Origin: Actinomycetota bacterium
GTDB lineage: Bacteria > Actinomycetota > Actinomycetes > Nanopelagicales > Nanopelagicaceae
Assembly: GCA_947381255.1 (NCBI GenBank)
Contig: CANCUC010000041.1
Span: forward strand, 1 to 6,935
Length of the DNA stretch: 6,935 nt
Direction: 5' to 3'
A program made the position numbers and the translations under genes. Shown piece by piece: positions 1 to 6,465 of this stretch. Every line of letters starts with the position of its first letter. Within the stretch, counting starts at the first letter, position 1. Below the pieces are notes generated by a model. That model saw nothing but the letters and a program-made list of their open reading frames with translations, ran no database searches and was not told where the DNA came from.

Positions 1-89
1 CCGAGGCGAGGCAGGGCGGCGGCAACAGCCTGACCTTGCGGATCTAGGATCTCGGGCTTCAACATAACTTCCACGACGATGGTGGCCAT
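1..89 (-). CDS. purS: Phosphoribosylformylglycinamidine synthase subunit PurS (N-terminal fragment)
   Basis: PurS is the small subunit of the PurS/PurQ/PurL complex, which converts FGAR to FGAM using glutamine and ATP in the cytoplasm. Only 29 codons plus two bases are present; the gene runs off the left edge. The visible peptide starts MATIVVEVMLKPEILDPQGQ and continues to a leucine-proline-arginine-leucine segment. It matches the conserved PurS opening: a first beta strand, then V-x-L-K-P-x-[IV]-x-D-P-Q-G. The full family protein is only about 80-90 residues, so roughly a third is seen. The ATG (89-87) overlaps the purC stop by one base (TAATG). It has a strong Shine-Dalgarno, GGAAGGA at 103-97, seven bases upstream, so the start is secure. 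By family context purQ and purL probably follow outside the window, but that is inference. Confidence 0.93.
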   Translation of the reverse strand, partial: MATIVVEVMLKPEILDPQGQAVAAALPRL

Positions 90-940
90 TAGATATTCCT
101 TCCGGTCAGGAGCGTGAAAGCTGATTCATAACGTTCGCGCGTCTTATCTACAACATCTTGAGGAAGTTCTGGTGGTGGGCTCTGACGATCCCAACCTGAT
201 GCGAGCAACCAATCTCGAACATATTGCTTATCGAAGGAGGGTTGTGCACCACCTGGCTTCCAACCATCGAGAGACCAGAAACGAGAAGAGTCCGGGGTTA
301 AGGCCTCATCGCCTAAGCAAATCTTACCCTCACTATCCAGACCGAATTCAAATTTGGTATCGGCCAAGATAATCCCGCGTGTGGCGGCGTAATCATGCGC
401 CGTTGAATAGAGGGTAAGAGTTAGTTCGCGCAACTTCTCCGCATGATTGAGACCGATAATTGAGGTTGCACGTTCAAAGGTGATGTTCTCATCGTGATCA
501 CCCATCTCAGCTTTTGTAGCTGGTGTAAAAATATTTGATGGAAGTTTTGATCCATCGAGCAATCCTGCGGGAAGTGAAATCCCAGTTACTGATTGGTTCT
601 TCTGATACTCAACCCAACCTGAACCAGTGAGATATCCGCGCGCAACACATTCGATAGGAAACATCTCAAGTGGCTTAACGATGACGGCGCGATCTTTAAC
701 CTCAGTCGGAACATCAGTTGTGATTAAGTGGTTAGGAACAATCTCTTTAAACATCTCAAACCAGAAGAGTGAGAGTTGGGTGAGTAACTTTCCCTTACCT
801 GGAATTTCGGTTGGAAGAATGTAATCAAATGCAGAGATTCGATCGCTAGCGACGATTAAAAGTTCTCCGTTGAGGTTGGTATAAAGATCGCGGACTTTAC
901 CGCTGCGAAGATGGTTCCAACCATCAATCATCGCGCTCAC
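89..940 (-). CDS. purC: SAICAR synthetase (phosphoribosylaminoimidazole-succinocarboxamide synthase)
   Basis: PurC joins CAIR and aspartate with ATP to give SAICAR in de novo purine synthesis (cytoplasmic). The 283-residue protein shows the N-terminal nucleotide-binding segment SGKVRDLY (residues 13-20). Family signature 1 is at about 93-107 (FPIECVARGYLTGS) and signature 2 at about 191-200 (ILADTKFEFG), followed by DEALTPDSSRFW (211-222). The length suits the longer PurC type found in actinobacteria and eukaryotic-like forms; short bacterial PurC is about 240 residues. The start given is GTG at 940-938, whose GTGA overlaps the purB stop by 4 nt, as expected for coupled translation. An in-frame ATG three codons downstream (931-929) is a real alternative, because the GGTGAG in front of it could act as a ribosome-binding site. 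The product differs by only three residues. No frame disruption is seen. Confidence 0.97.
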   Translation of the reverse strand: MSAMIDGWNHLRSGKVRDLYTNLNGELLIVASDRISAFDYILPTEIPGKGKLLTQLSLFWFEMFKEIVPNHLITTDVPTEVKDRAVIVKPLEMFPIECVARGYLTGSGWVEYQKNQSVTGISLPAGLLDGSKLPSNIFTPATKAEMGDHDENITFERATSIIGLNHAEKLRELTLTLYSTAHDYAATRGIILADTKFEFGLDSEGKICLGDEALTPDSSRFWSLDGWKPGGAQPSFDKQYVRDWLLASGWDRQSPPPELPQDVVDKTRERYESAFTLLTGRNI

Positions 941-2340
941 CGAATGCTTGAAGGGCGATACTTCGCCGCATCAGGGTGGCGTGATGTAATCGCTTCAATG
1001 CGATTGATAATGCGAGTTGTTTGTGCGACCGCATCCCCGGTGAACTCCATCGGAGTAGAGAGCAAGGTTTCTAAAGCCGCTTTATCAAGTGGAATTCGAG
1101 CATCTGCTGCAAGAGCATCAATCATGGTGTTTGGCTTACCCGCTCTAATTCCAAGAGCCGCCGCAACTGCGTGTTCCTTAATTACTTCGTGAGCAACTTC
1201 TCGCCCAACTCCAGCTTTAACTGCGGCTACCAAGATCTTGGTGGTGGCCAAGAATGGAAGGTAGCGCTCGAGCTCGGCATTGATAACTTCAGGGAAGGCT
1301 CCGAATTCATTTAGTACTGTCATGAATGTTTCAAAGAGACCATCAATTGCATAAAAGGCATCTGGGAGTGCGATTCGGCGTACAACGCTGCACGAGACAT
1401 CACCCTCATTCCATTGATCTCCGCTGAGTTCACCAACCATTGAGGCATATCCGCGAAGTACAACGCTTAATCCATTGACGCGCTCACACGATCTGGTGTT
1501 CATCTTGTGCGGCATCGCGCTGGAACCAACCTGGCCAGCTTTAAATCCTTCGGTTACAAGTTCTGCGCCAGCCATCAATCGGATTGAAGTTGCAAAGGAT
1601 GATGGTGCCGCGGCAAGTTGAACAAGTGTGGTGATGACATCAAAGTCAAAGGAGCGTGGGTAAATCTGTCCGGTGGAATCGAGTACTCGATTAAAGCCGA
1701 GGTGCTCAGCAACTTCTGCTTCAAGTCTGGCGTGAGCGCCAGAACTTCCCAAGAGATCGACTGAATCTTGCGCAGTGCCCACTGGGCCCTTAATTCCGCG
1801 GATTGGATAACGTTCAATTAAATTCTCTAAACGCTCGTATGCGAAAAGTAGTTCTTCGGCAGCTGATGCAAAGCGCTTACCTAAAGTGGTTACCTGCGCT
1901 GCAACGTTGTGTGAGCGACCAGTGATTGGTTGCTCGATATATTGACCGGCACGCTCTGCAAGCATGGCAAGAGTTGCGACGACGCGGTTTTGAACTAAGA
2001 GGAGTCCATCGCGCACCTGCATCGCTTCGACATTCTCTGTCAGGTCGCGAGATGTCATTCCCGCATGAATTGCCTCATGGCCAGCGAGCGCATTGAACTC
2101 TTCGATGCGAGCCTTCACATCATGACGCGTTAATTTCTCACGCGCATCGATGGAGGCAAGATCAACGTGTGGAAGGAGCTTCTCGTAATCGGCGATGGTC
2201 TCGCCAGAAATCGCGTGGCCAAGTTGCGATTGAGCGCGCATAACTGCGACCCACAATTTACGTTCCTGAATAATTTTAGATTCAGGTGACCAGATGGAGC
2301 GCATCTGGGCCGATGCATAACGATCAGCTAAGACGCTCAT
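937..2340 (-). CDS. purB: Adenylosuccinate lyase
   Basis: PurB acts twice: it splits SAICAR to AICAR plus fumarate, and adenylosuccinate to AMP plus fumarate. It belongs to the fumarase/aspartase superfamily and is normally a cytoplasmic homotetramer with shared active sites. The 467-residue protein carries the superfamily signature GSSAMPHKMN (272-281), on the flexible loop that supplies the catalytic serine. It also has RHDVKA (72-77), TSRDLTEN (97-104) and GRSHN (141-145), whose H144 is the likely general acid. The start MSVLADRYASAQMRSIWSPE is typical of actinobacterial PurB, and the length is normal. The ATG lies 3 nt after the purD stop with only a weak purine-rich ribosome site (AAGAGAG, about 11 nt upstream), so coupling to purD is likely. 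The stop overlaps the purC start. It serves both IMP synthesis (with PurC, PurD) and AMP synthesis (with PurA). Confidence 0.98.
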   Translation of the reverse strand: MSVLADRYASAQMRSIWSPESKIIQERKLWVAVMRAQSQLGHAISGETIADYEKLLPHVDLASIDAREKLTRHDVKARIEEFNALAGHEAIHAGMTSRDLTENVEAMQVRDGLLLVQNRVVATLAMLAERAGQYIEQPITGRSHNVAAQVTTLGKRFASAAEELLFAYERLENLIERYPIRGIKGPVGTAQDSVDLLGSSGAHARLEAEVAEHLGFNRVLDSTGQIYPRSFDFDVITTLVQLAAAPSSFATSIRLMAGAELVTEGFKAGQVGSSAMPHKMNTRSCERVNGLSVVLRGYASMVGELSGDQWNEGDVSCSVVRRIALPDAFYAIDGLFETFMTVLNEFGAFPEVINAELERYLPFLATTKILVAAVKAGVGREVAHEVIKEHAVAAALGIRAGKPNTMIDALAADARIPLDKAALETLLSTPMEFTGDAVAQTTRIINRIEAITSRHPDAAKYRPSSIR

Positions 2341-2343
2341 GGG

Positions 2344-3606
2344 CTAATTCTCTCTTATTTCAGCGGGGGTTGATGCCGCGCTAGCAAGGAGCGCGATATC
2401 GCGGCGATAGTGAGCTCCCCGTAATGAGATCTTTGCAATCGCCTCATAAGCCTTAACTCTCGCCTCGGTCAGCGTCGCGCCAAGCCCGGTCACCGAAAGT
2501 ACTCGACCGCCAGCAGAGTGAAGGGTTCCATCCTGAATTTTGGTACCCGCCTGATAAACATCAGCGCCCTCGATACTCTGAATTCCAGTGATGGGATCGC
2601 CGATTTTTGGAGCGGCGGGGTAATCCTCGGCGGCCAAGACCACGGTGACGGCTGCATCGTCAGACCATTCCAGGGGTCCATCGGTAGCGAGGTTTTCGGT
2701 GGCTGCTCGATAGAGAAGCGCGGCGAGAGGGGTCTTGAGGCGAGGAAGAAGCACCTGGGTCTCAGGGTCTCCAAAGCGAGCATTAAATTCAATGACTCGA
2801 AGTCCCCGTGAGGTCAGCGCCAAGCCCGCATAAAGCAGGCCAACAAATGGGGTATCTCGAGCCTTCATCTCAGCGATGGTTGGTCTCAAAACTTGGAGCA
2901 GGGTCTGCTCGACGATATCGCTAGGTGCCCACGGAAGCGGTGAATAGGCTCCCATTCCGCCGGTATTTGGGCCGGCATCGCCATCGCCCACCCGCTTAAA
3001 GTCCTGAGCGGGCTGCATAGCCAAGATGGTGGTGCCATCTGAGATTCCAAAGAGTGAAACTTCCGGTCCATCTAAGAACTCTTCGATGACAACGCGGGGA
3101 GAGAGATATGCATGGTCCAGAGCTAATTGGCGATCATCTGTAACGACCACGCCTTTGCCGGCAGCCAGGCCATCGTGCTTAACAACGTAAGGGGCGCCAA
3201 ATGTATCGAGCGCGGATTCAATCTCTGCCTTGGTGGTGCAGGTAAAACTGCGCGCGGTTGGAACCCCGGCATCGTGCATAACCTGCTTTGCAAAATCCTT
3301 TGAGCCTTCAAGCTTTGCCGCCATGGCGCTGGGACCGAATGTTGCAATTCCTACTTTGCGTAGCGCATCAGCTACACCGTTCACCAAAGGTTTCTCTGGT
3401 CCTACGACAACGAGATCTACTTGGAGATCTTGCGCGAGTTTTACAAGGAGGTTGTTTGATTCAAGATCAACGTCGTGCAGCGTTGCATACTCTGCAATTC
3501 CAGGATTACCTGGAGCTGCGTGTAACTCTTCTAATTCTGGGTCTTGGCGCAGCGCCTTTGCCAAAGCATGTTCGCGGCCGCCAGATCCAATCAGAAGAAC
3601 TTTCAA
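2344..3606 (-). CDS. purD: Phosphoribosylamine-glycine ligase (GAR synthetase)
   Basis: PurD makes GAR from phosphoribosylamine, glycine and ATP, the second step of de novo purine synthesis. The 420-residue ATP-grasp protein shows an N-domain with GSGGREHA (7-14) and PGNPG (32-36). The ATP-grasp part has KHDGLAAGKGV (143-153), GPNTGGMGAYSP (212-223) and the GARS signature EFNARFGDPETQ (273-284). A C-terminal domain ends near HYRRDI (399-404). About 16 residues follow that motif (ALLASAASTPAEIREN), slightly more tail than many family members. The start is TTG (3606-3604): the protein must begin MKVLLIGSGG to keep the first beta strand. TTG also overlaps the purA TGA as TTGA, and AAGGA sits six bases upstream. 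It is a single-domain PurD, not fused to PurM or PurN. The gene ends 3 nt before purB. Confidence 0.98.
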   Translation of the reverse strand: MKVLLIGSGGREHALAKALRQDPELEELHAAPGNPGIAEYATLHDVDLESNNLLVKLAQDLQVDLVVVGPEKPLVNGVADALRKVGIATFGPSAMAAKLEGSKDFAKQVMHDAGVPTARSFTCTTKAEIESALDTFGAPYVVKHDGLAAGKGVVVTDDRQLALDHAYLSPRVVIEEFLDGPEVSLFGISDGTTILAMQPAQDFKRVGDGDAGPNTGGMGAYSPLPWAPSDIVEQTLLQVLRPTIAEMKARDTPFVGLLYAGLALTSRGLRVIEFNARFGDPETQVLLPRLKTPLAALLYRAATENLATDGPLEWSDDAAVTVVLAAEDYPAAPKIGDPITGIQSIEGADVYQAGTKIQDGTLHSAGGRVLSVTGLGATLTEARVKAYEAIAKISLRGAHYRRDIALLASAASTPAEIREN

Positions 3607-4886
3607 ATGAATTCCTTCACAACGATGGTCTCATCGCGTCCAGGTCCAACGCCGATAGCGCTCATCGGTGCGCCAGAGATATCTTCCAAGAACTTAATGT
3701 ATGCGCGGGCATTTTCCGGCAACTCTTCAAGTTTGCGCGCCTTAGAAATATCTTCACTCCAGCCAGGAAGATATTCATAAATTGGCTTGGCGTGATGAAA
3801 ATCTGATTGTGATGATGGAAGTTCTTCAACGCGCTTTCCATCAATCTCGTATGCGACGCAGACTGGAATCTGCTCCCATCCGGTGAGCACATCGAGCTTT
3901 GTTAAGAAGAAATCAGTAAGACCATTTACGCGTACTGCATAACGAGCAATTGGTGCGTCATACCAACCACAGCGACGAGCACGACCTGTTGTGACTCCAA
4001 CTTCTCCACCAATAGTGCGAAGCTTCTCGCCATCTTCATCGAAGAGTTCTGTTGGGAATGGACCGGAACCAACGCGAGTTGTGTAGGCCTTAACAATTCC
4101 AATGACGCGAGTGATCTTTGTTGGTCCAATTCCAGAACCAGTACAAGCACCACCAGCTGTCGGATTAGAGGAAGTTACAAATGGATATGTTCCATGATCA
4201 ACATCGAGCAGAGTTCCTTGTGAACCCTCGAGCAATACATTCTTGCCAGCCTTGAGAGCCTCATCCAAAAGTAAAACTGTGTCAGTTACATAAGGACGCA
4301 AAATCTCTGCGTACCCGAGATATTCATTGAGAACATCTTCGACTTCAATTCCCTTACGATTAAATACCTTAATAAGAATCTGGTTCTTATCGCGAAGGGC
4401 GCCTTCAATCTTCTGGCGAAGAATCGATGGATCAAATAGATCTTGTACGCGAATACCGATGCGATTGATCTTATCTGCGTAGGCAGGTCCGATTCCGCGA
4501 CCAGTTGTTCCAATCTTGGAGTTACCCAAGAAGCGCTCTGAAACCTTGTCGATAGTGCGGTGATAAGGAGTAATGAGGTGAGCGTTGGTGCTGATCTTGA
4601 GCTTTGAGGTATCAATTCCGCGCTCATTGAGTCCGCGAATCTCTTCCAACAAAACAGATGGATCAATCACAACGCCGTTACCAATTACGGGAACGACGTT
4701 GGGACTCAAGATTCCAGATGGAAGCAGGTGCAAGGCATATTTCTGATCACCAATAACAACTGTGTGACCAGCGTTGTTGCCGCCTTGATAACGAACTACA
4801 TAGTCGACGCGATCTCCCAAGATATCGGTCGCCTTACCCTTACCTTCATCGCCCCATTGAGCGCCGAGCAGTACTAGAGCAGGCAT
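3603..4886 (-). CDS. purA: Adenylosuccinate synthetase
   Basis: PurA couples IMP and aspartate with GTP to form adenylosuccinate, the first committed step to AMP; PurB completes the branch. The 427-residue protein has the GTP-binding signature QWGDEGKGK (10-18) with catalytic Asp13, and GGNNAGHT (35-42) with catalytic His41. The second family signature GIGPAYADKINR is at 131-142. GSQGTLLDVDHGTYPFVTSS (221-240), PTELFDEDG (278-286), TTGRARRCGW (299-308) and TKLDVL (329-334) also fit, and the end is normal (GPGRDETI). Length matches the family. The ATG has AGGA four bases upstream (4894-4891). It is 55 nt downstream of fba with no clear terminator between, and its stop overlaps the purD start. 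No regulator-binding site is recognised. Confidence 0.98.
   Translation of the reverse strand: MPALVLLGAQWGDEGKGKATDILGDRVDYVVRYQGGNNAGHTVVIGDQKYALHLLPSGILSPNVVPVIGNGVVIDPSVLLEEIRGLNERGIDTSKLKISTNAHLITPYHRTIDKVSERFLGNSKIGTTGRGIGPAYADKINRIGIRVQDLFDPSILRQKIEGALRDKNQILIKVFNRKGIEVEDVLNEYLGYAEILRPYVTDTVLLLDEALKAGKNVLLEGSQGTLLDVDHGTYPFVTSSNPTAGGACTGSGIGPTKITRVIGIVKAYTTRVGSGPFPTELFDEDGEKLRTIGGEVGVTTGRARRCGWYDAPIARYAVRVNGLTDFFLTKLDVLTGWEQIPVCVAYEIDGKRVEELPSSQSDFHHAKPIYEYLPGWSEDISKARKLEELPENARAYIKFLEDISGAPMSAIGVGPGRDETIVVKEFI
3613..3617 (-). promoter_or_regulatory. Ribosome-binding site that fixes the TTG start of purD
   Basis: On the minus strand AAGGA lies inside the last codons of purA, six bases before the TTG at 3606-3604. 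No ATG or GTG near this position would keep the conserved GSGGREHA segment with a normal N-terminus. The site, together with the TTGA stop/start overlap, supports TTG as the true start. Confidence 0.75.
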
Positions 4887-4941
4887 TTTTTCCTAACCTT
4901 CTTTATTCGTAAGAATCCAGTGGGAGATTGCGTTTCGATAA
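4887..4941 (-). other. fba-purA intergenic gap, no convincing terminator
   Basis: This is the only gap above 3 nt inside the minus-strand block. The best hairpin is a five-pair TTCTT/AAGAA stem with a seven-base loop, with no T-run after it, so it is not a credible intrinsic terminator. No clear -35/-10 pair for purA was found either. Read-through from fba into purA is therefore the simplest interpretation. Confidence 0.55.
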
Positions 4942-5976
4942 TTACTTAGAGAGTGAAGTTCCTGTTGAGCGGAGATCTTCGCAAGCCTCAACGACACGCT
5001 TTGCAAGACCGGCTTCAGCAGCCTTACCCCATGCGCGTGGATCGTAAGCCTTCTTATTTCCAACTTCGCCATCAATCTTCAAGACTCCGTCGTAATTCTT
5101 AAAGACGTGATCAACGATTGGGCGAGTGAATGCATATTGAGTATCGGTATCAATATTCATTTTCACAACACCGTAATCAAGTGACTCGCGGATTTCAGAG
5201 AGAAGTGAACCTGAACCACCGTGGAATACGAGATCCATTGGCTTTGAACCAGCAGGAAGACCGAGCTTTGCAGCAACTGCATCTTGAAGTGTCTGCAAGA
5301 TCTTTGGTTGCAGGACAACGTTTCCTGGCTTGTAAACGCCGTGAACGTTTCCGAATGTTGCAGCAACCATGTAACGAGCTTGTGGGTCGTTACCAAGTGT
5401 TTCAATTGTAAGGAGTGCATCTTCAGGAGTTGAGTAGAGCTTGGCATCGTGCTTCGCTTCGATTCCATCTTCTTCGCCGCCAACAACACCGATTTCAATT
5501 TCAAGAATTGTTCCGGCAGCCTTTGACTTCTCCAACAACTCTGCAGCGATGCTCATGTTCTCTGGCATTGAAACTGCTGATCCGTCCCACATATGTGAGT
5601 TGAAAAGTGGTGCTCCGCCAGCTTTAAGGCGATCTGCTCCAAAGGCGAGGAGTGGACGCATGAAGCCATCGAGCTTCTCTGCTGGGCAATGATCGGTGTG
5701 AATTCCGATATTAACTTTGTAATTCTTTGCAACGATATGTGCGAACTCGGCGAGAGCAACTGCTCCATCGACCATGTTCTTTACAGTTGAACCTGAAAGG
5801 TATTCCGCTCCGCCCCAAGAGATTTGGATGATTCCATCGGACTCAGCCTCAGCAAAACCACGAATGGCACCAATCAGAGTCTGTGATGAAGAGACGTTGA
5901 TCGCTGGGTATGCGAAGGCACCAGCCTTAGCGCGGTCCAACATTTGTGCATAAATTTCCGGGGTTGCGATTGGCAT
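4942..5976 (-). CDS. fba: Class II (zinc-dependent) fructose-bisphosphate aldolase
   Basis: This enzyme reversibly splits fructose-1,6-bisphosphate into DHAP and glyceraldehyde-3-phosphate, serving glycolysis and gluconeogenesis in the cytoplasm. The 344-residue length is that of the class IIA (FbaA) type. Signature 1 ends in HTDHC (93-97), with catalytic Asp95 and zinc ligand His96. Signature 2 is LEIEIGVVGGEE (158-169). The other zinc ligands are His212 in NVHGVYKPG and His252 in VFHGGSGS, and NIDTDTQ (274-280) binds substrate phosphate. The ATG at 5976-5974 follows GGGAG (5991-5987) by ten bases. It is the first gene of the minus-strand block, so its leader at 5977-6133 may also control the purine genes if they are cotranscribed. 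Fba is not a purine enzyme, but nearby fba and purA are also known in mycobacteria. Confidence 0.98.
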   Translation of the reverse strand: MPIATPEIYAQMLDRAKAGAFAYPAINVSSSQTLIGAIRGFAEAESDGIIQISWGGAEYLSGSTVKNMVDGAVALAEFAHIVAKNYKVNIGIHTDHCPAEKLDGFMRPLLAFGADRLKAGGAPLFNSHMWDGSAVSMPENMSIAAELLEKSKAAGTILEIEIGVVGGEEDGIEAKHDAKLYSTPEDALLTIETLGNDPQARYMVAATFGNVHGVYKPGNVVLQPKILQTLQDAVAAKLGLPAGSKPMDLVFHGGSGSLLSEIRESLDYGVVKMNIDTDTQYAFTRPIVDHVFKNYDGVLKIDGEVGNKKAYDPRAWGKAAEAGLAKRVVEACEDLRSTGTSLSK

Positions 5977-5998
5977 GAGTGATGTTCTCCCAAATTGA

Positions 5999-6090
5999 GG
6001 TGGTAGTCGGCTGTAAGTGGACGCCGGTGGCTCAACGCTGGGTCAGGCTGTCGTGCTTACGGCTAATCCCACCACATTTTGGGGTGGATT
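5999..6090 (-). promoter_or_regulatory. Candidate structured 5' leader of fba with alternative folds
   Basis: Read on the minus strand, this leader can form a long imperfect hairpin. GGTGG (6073-6069) pairs with CCACC (6003-5999), TAG (6065-6063) with CTA (6006-6004), and GTAAG (6060-6056) with CTTAC (6017-6013). Inside these, GAC(A)GCC (6052-6046) pairs with GGCGTC (6025-6020). The same GGTGG can instead pair upstream in a local hairpin, AATCCACC (6090-6083) with GGTGGGATT (6073-6065), with one bulged base. The two folds exclude each other. The fold ends 22 bases before the fba ATG and just before its GGGAG ribosome site. No T-run follows, so any control would be translational or indirect. 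I do not recognise a known riboswitch class. Transcription through the region is assumed, not shown. Confidence 0.4.
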
Positions 6091-6111
6091 GGAAAACCTG
6101 TATGCGAGTGG

Positions 6112-6142
6112 CTAATTAATAGCCTTCCTGCGCCTAATTAAT
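6112..6142. repeat. Direct repeat CTAATTAAT x2, 22 bp apart
   Basis: CTAATTAAT occurs exactly at 6112-6120 and 6134-6142, start-to-start distance 22 bp, about two turns of B-DNA. The first copy sits in an inverted repeat GGCTA-ATTAA-TAGCC (6110-6124). The second has GC on its left and GCC on its right, but no full arm. Two AT-rich half-palindromic sites on one helix face look like a possible operator for a dimeric regulator of fba or of both divergent genes. No specific regulator is recognised. Confidence 0.4.
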
Positions 6143-6292
6143 GCCGAGATGGCTCAGCAGTCGATCGATGCCCAGCAGCCCGAAATTGGAGTGCATCACC
6201 GCTTGACCCCCTTTCCAGAGCCAGCGCCCCGCCACCTCCAAGGCATGAACGTGGGTAATGACTCGAAAAGCGGTATTAAATATTGCAAACAC
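6134..6292 (-). CDS. Possible small protein, 52 residues, unrecognised
   Basis: A frame from GTG (6292-6290) to TAG (6136-6134) encodes a 52-residue hydrophobic-aromatic peptide starting VFAIFNTAFRVITHV (first residue Met if used) and ending RLLSHLGIN. AGGGGG lies four bases before the GTG and GGAGGAG further up. The frame stays open 14 codons upstream of GTG, to a TAA, without a better start. No signal peptide or known domain is recognised. Against it, the complementary strand is also open in the antiparallel codon register for 51 codons (ATG 6149 to TAG 6304), and codon choice (many CTG, GGG) is unlike the neighbours. It may be chance in GC-richer DNA, or the upstream part of the fba transcript. 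Confidence 0.2.
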   Translation of the reverse strand: MFAIFNTAFRVITHVHALEVAGRWLWKGGQAVMHSNFGLLGIDRLLSHLGIN

Positions 6293-6307
6293 AGTGCCCC
6301 CTAGCTG

Positions 6308-6379
6308 ACTCCTCCGCTCACCAATGCGGTAAACGGGTGTAGGTCGGCAAAGTTATGGGAGGAGTGAGATCAGCATTGG
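6308..6379. other. Interleaved inverted repeats (pseudoknot topology)
   Basis: ACTCCTCC (6308-6315) is complementary to GGAGGAGT (6358-6365). CCAATGC (6321-6327) is complementary to GCATTGG (6373-6379). The order A-B-A'-B' is that of an H-type pseudoknot, with spacers of 5, 30 and 7 bases, if the region is transcribed on either strand. A small competing hairpin, CTCG-GCCG-CGAG (6380-6391), lies next to it. Complementarity of 7-8 bp over this distance can arise by chance, so function is unproven. Confidence 0.3.
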
Positions 6380-6429
6380 CTCGGCCGCGAGGGTAGGTGG
6401 AGCCAGAAGTGCTGGGGATAACCCAACCC

Positions 6430-6458
6430 TTGTTTAGGGGTGAGCGCTCGCGTAACCT
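6430..6458 (+). promoter_or_regulatory. Predicted acs promoter, implying a leaderless mRNA
   Basis: TTGTTT (6430-6435) and TAACCT (6453-6458) are separated by exactly 17 bases. They fit the TTGnnn and TAnnnT pattern of housekeeping sigma promoters in actinobacteria. Seven bases separate the -10 element from the acs ATG at 6466, so transcription would begin at or within a base of the start codon. No Shine-Dalgarno is close to that ATG, which agrees with a leaderless transcript. A perfect palindrome GAGCGCTC (6442-6449) lies in the spacer and could be an operator. Confidence 0.5.
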
Positions 6459-6465
6459 CGCACTC

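Larger units (their letters stand above)
5977..6465. other. Divergent intergenic region between fba and acs
   Basis: These 489 bases separate the two divergent starts and are long for such a densely packed block. From fba towards acs they hold a foldable fba leader (5999-6090), a repeated CTAATTAAT element (6112-6142), and a short frame open on both strands (about 6134-6292). Then come a set of interleaved inverted repeats (6308-6379) and the acs promoter (6430-6458). I found no tRNA (no acceptor/TPsiC pattern), no T-run terminator, and no recognisable insertion sequence or CRISPR repeat. A promoter for fba must lie here, but no convincing -35/-10 pair could be picked by eye. Confidence 0.7.

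Noticed and set aside
172..5768. Many open frames of 60-170 codons on both strands inside the pur and fba genes (for example 3288-3806 plus, 4286-4666 minus)
   Set aside because: They lie in other frames of genes with full family signatures, have no recognisable domains, and lack consistent ribosome sites. They are shadows of the real coding frames.
6065..6090. Hairpin as an intrinsic terminator for either strand
   Set aside because: The stem is good, but neither strand has a T-run after it, and no gene ends next to it. It is better explained as part of a leader structure.
6143..6215. tRNA-like opening (GCCGAGATGGCTCAG...)
   Set aside because: The first bases resemble a tRNA acceptor and D-arm, but there is no GGTTCGAATCC-type T-arm and no matching 3' acceptor strand.
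6409..6465. Upstream GTG start for acs with a GGTGGAG ribosome site
   Set aside because: The 19 extra residues do not resemble the N-terminus of actinobacterial Acs as I know it, and the extension would cover the best promoter. Kept only as an alternative.
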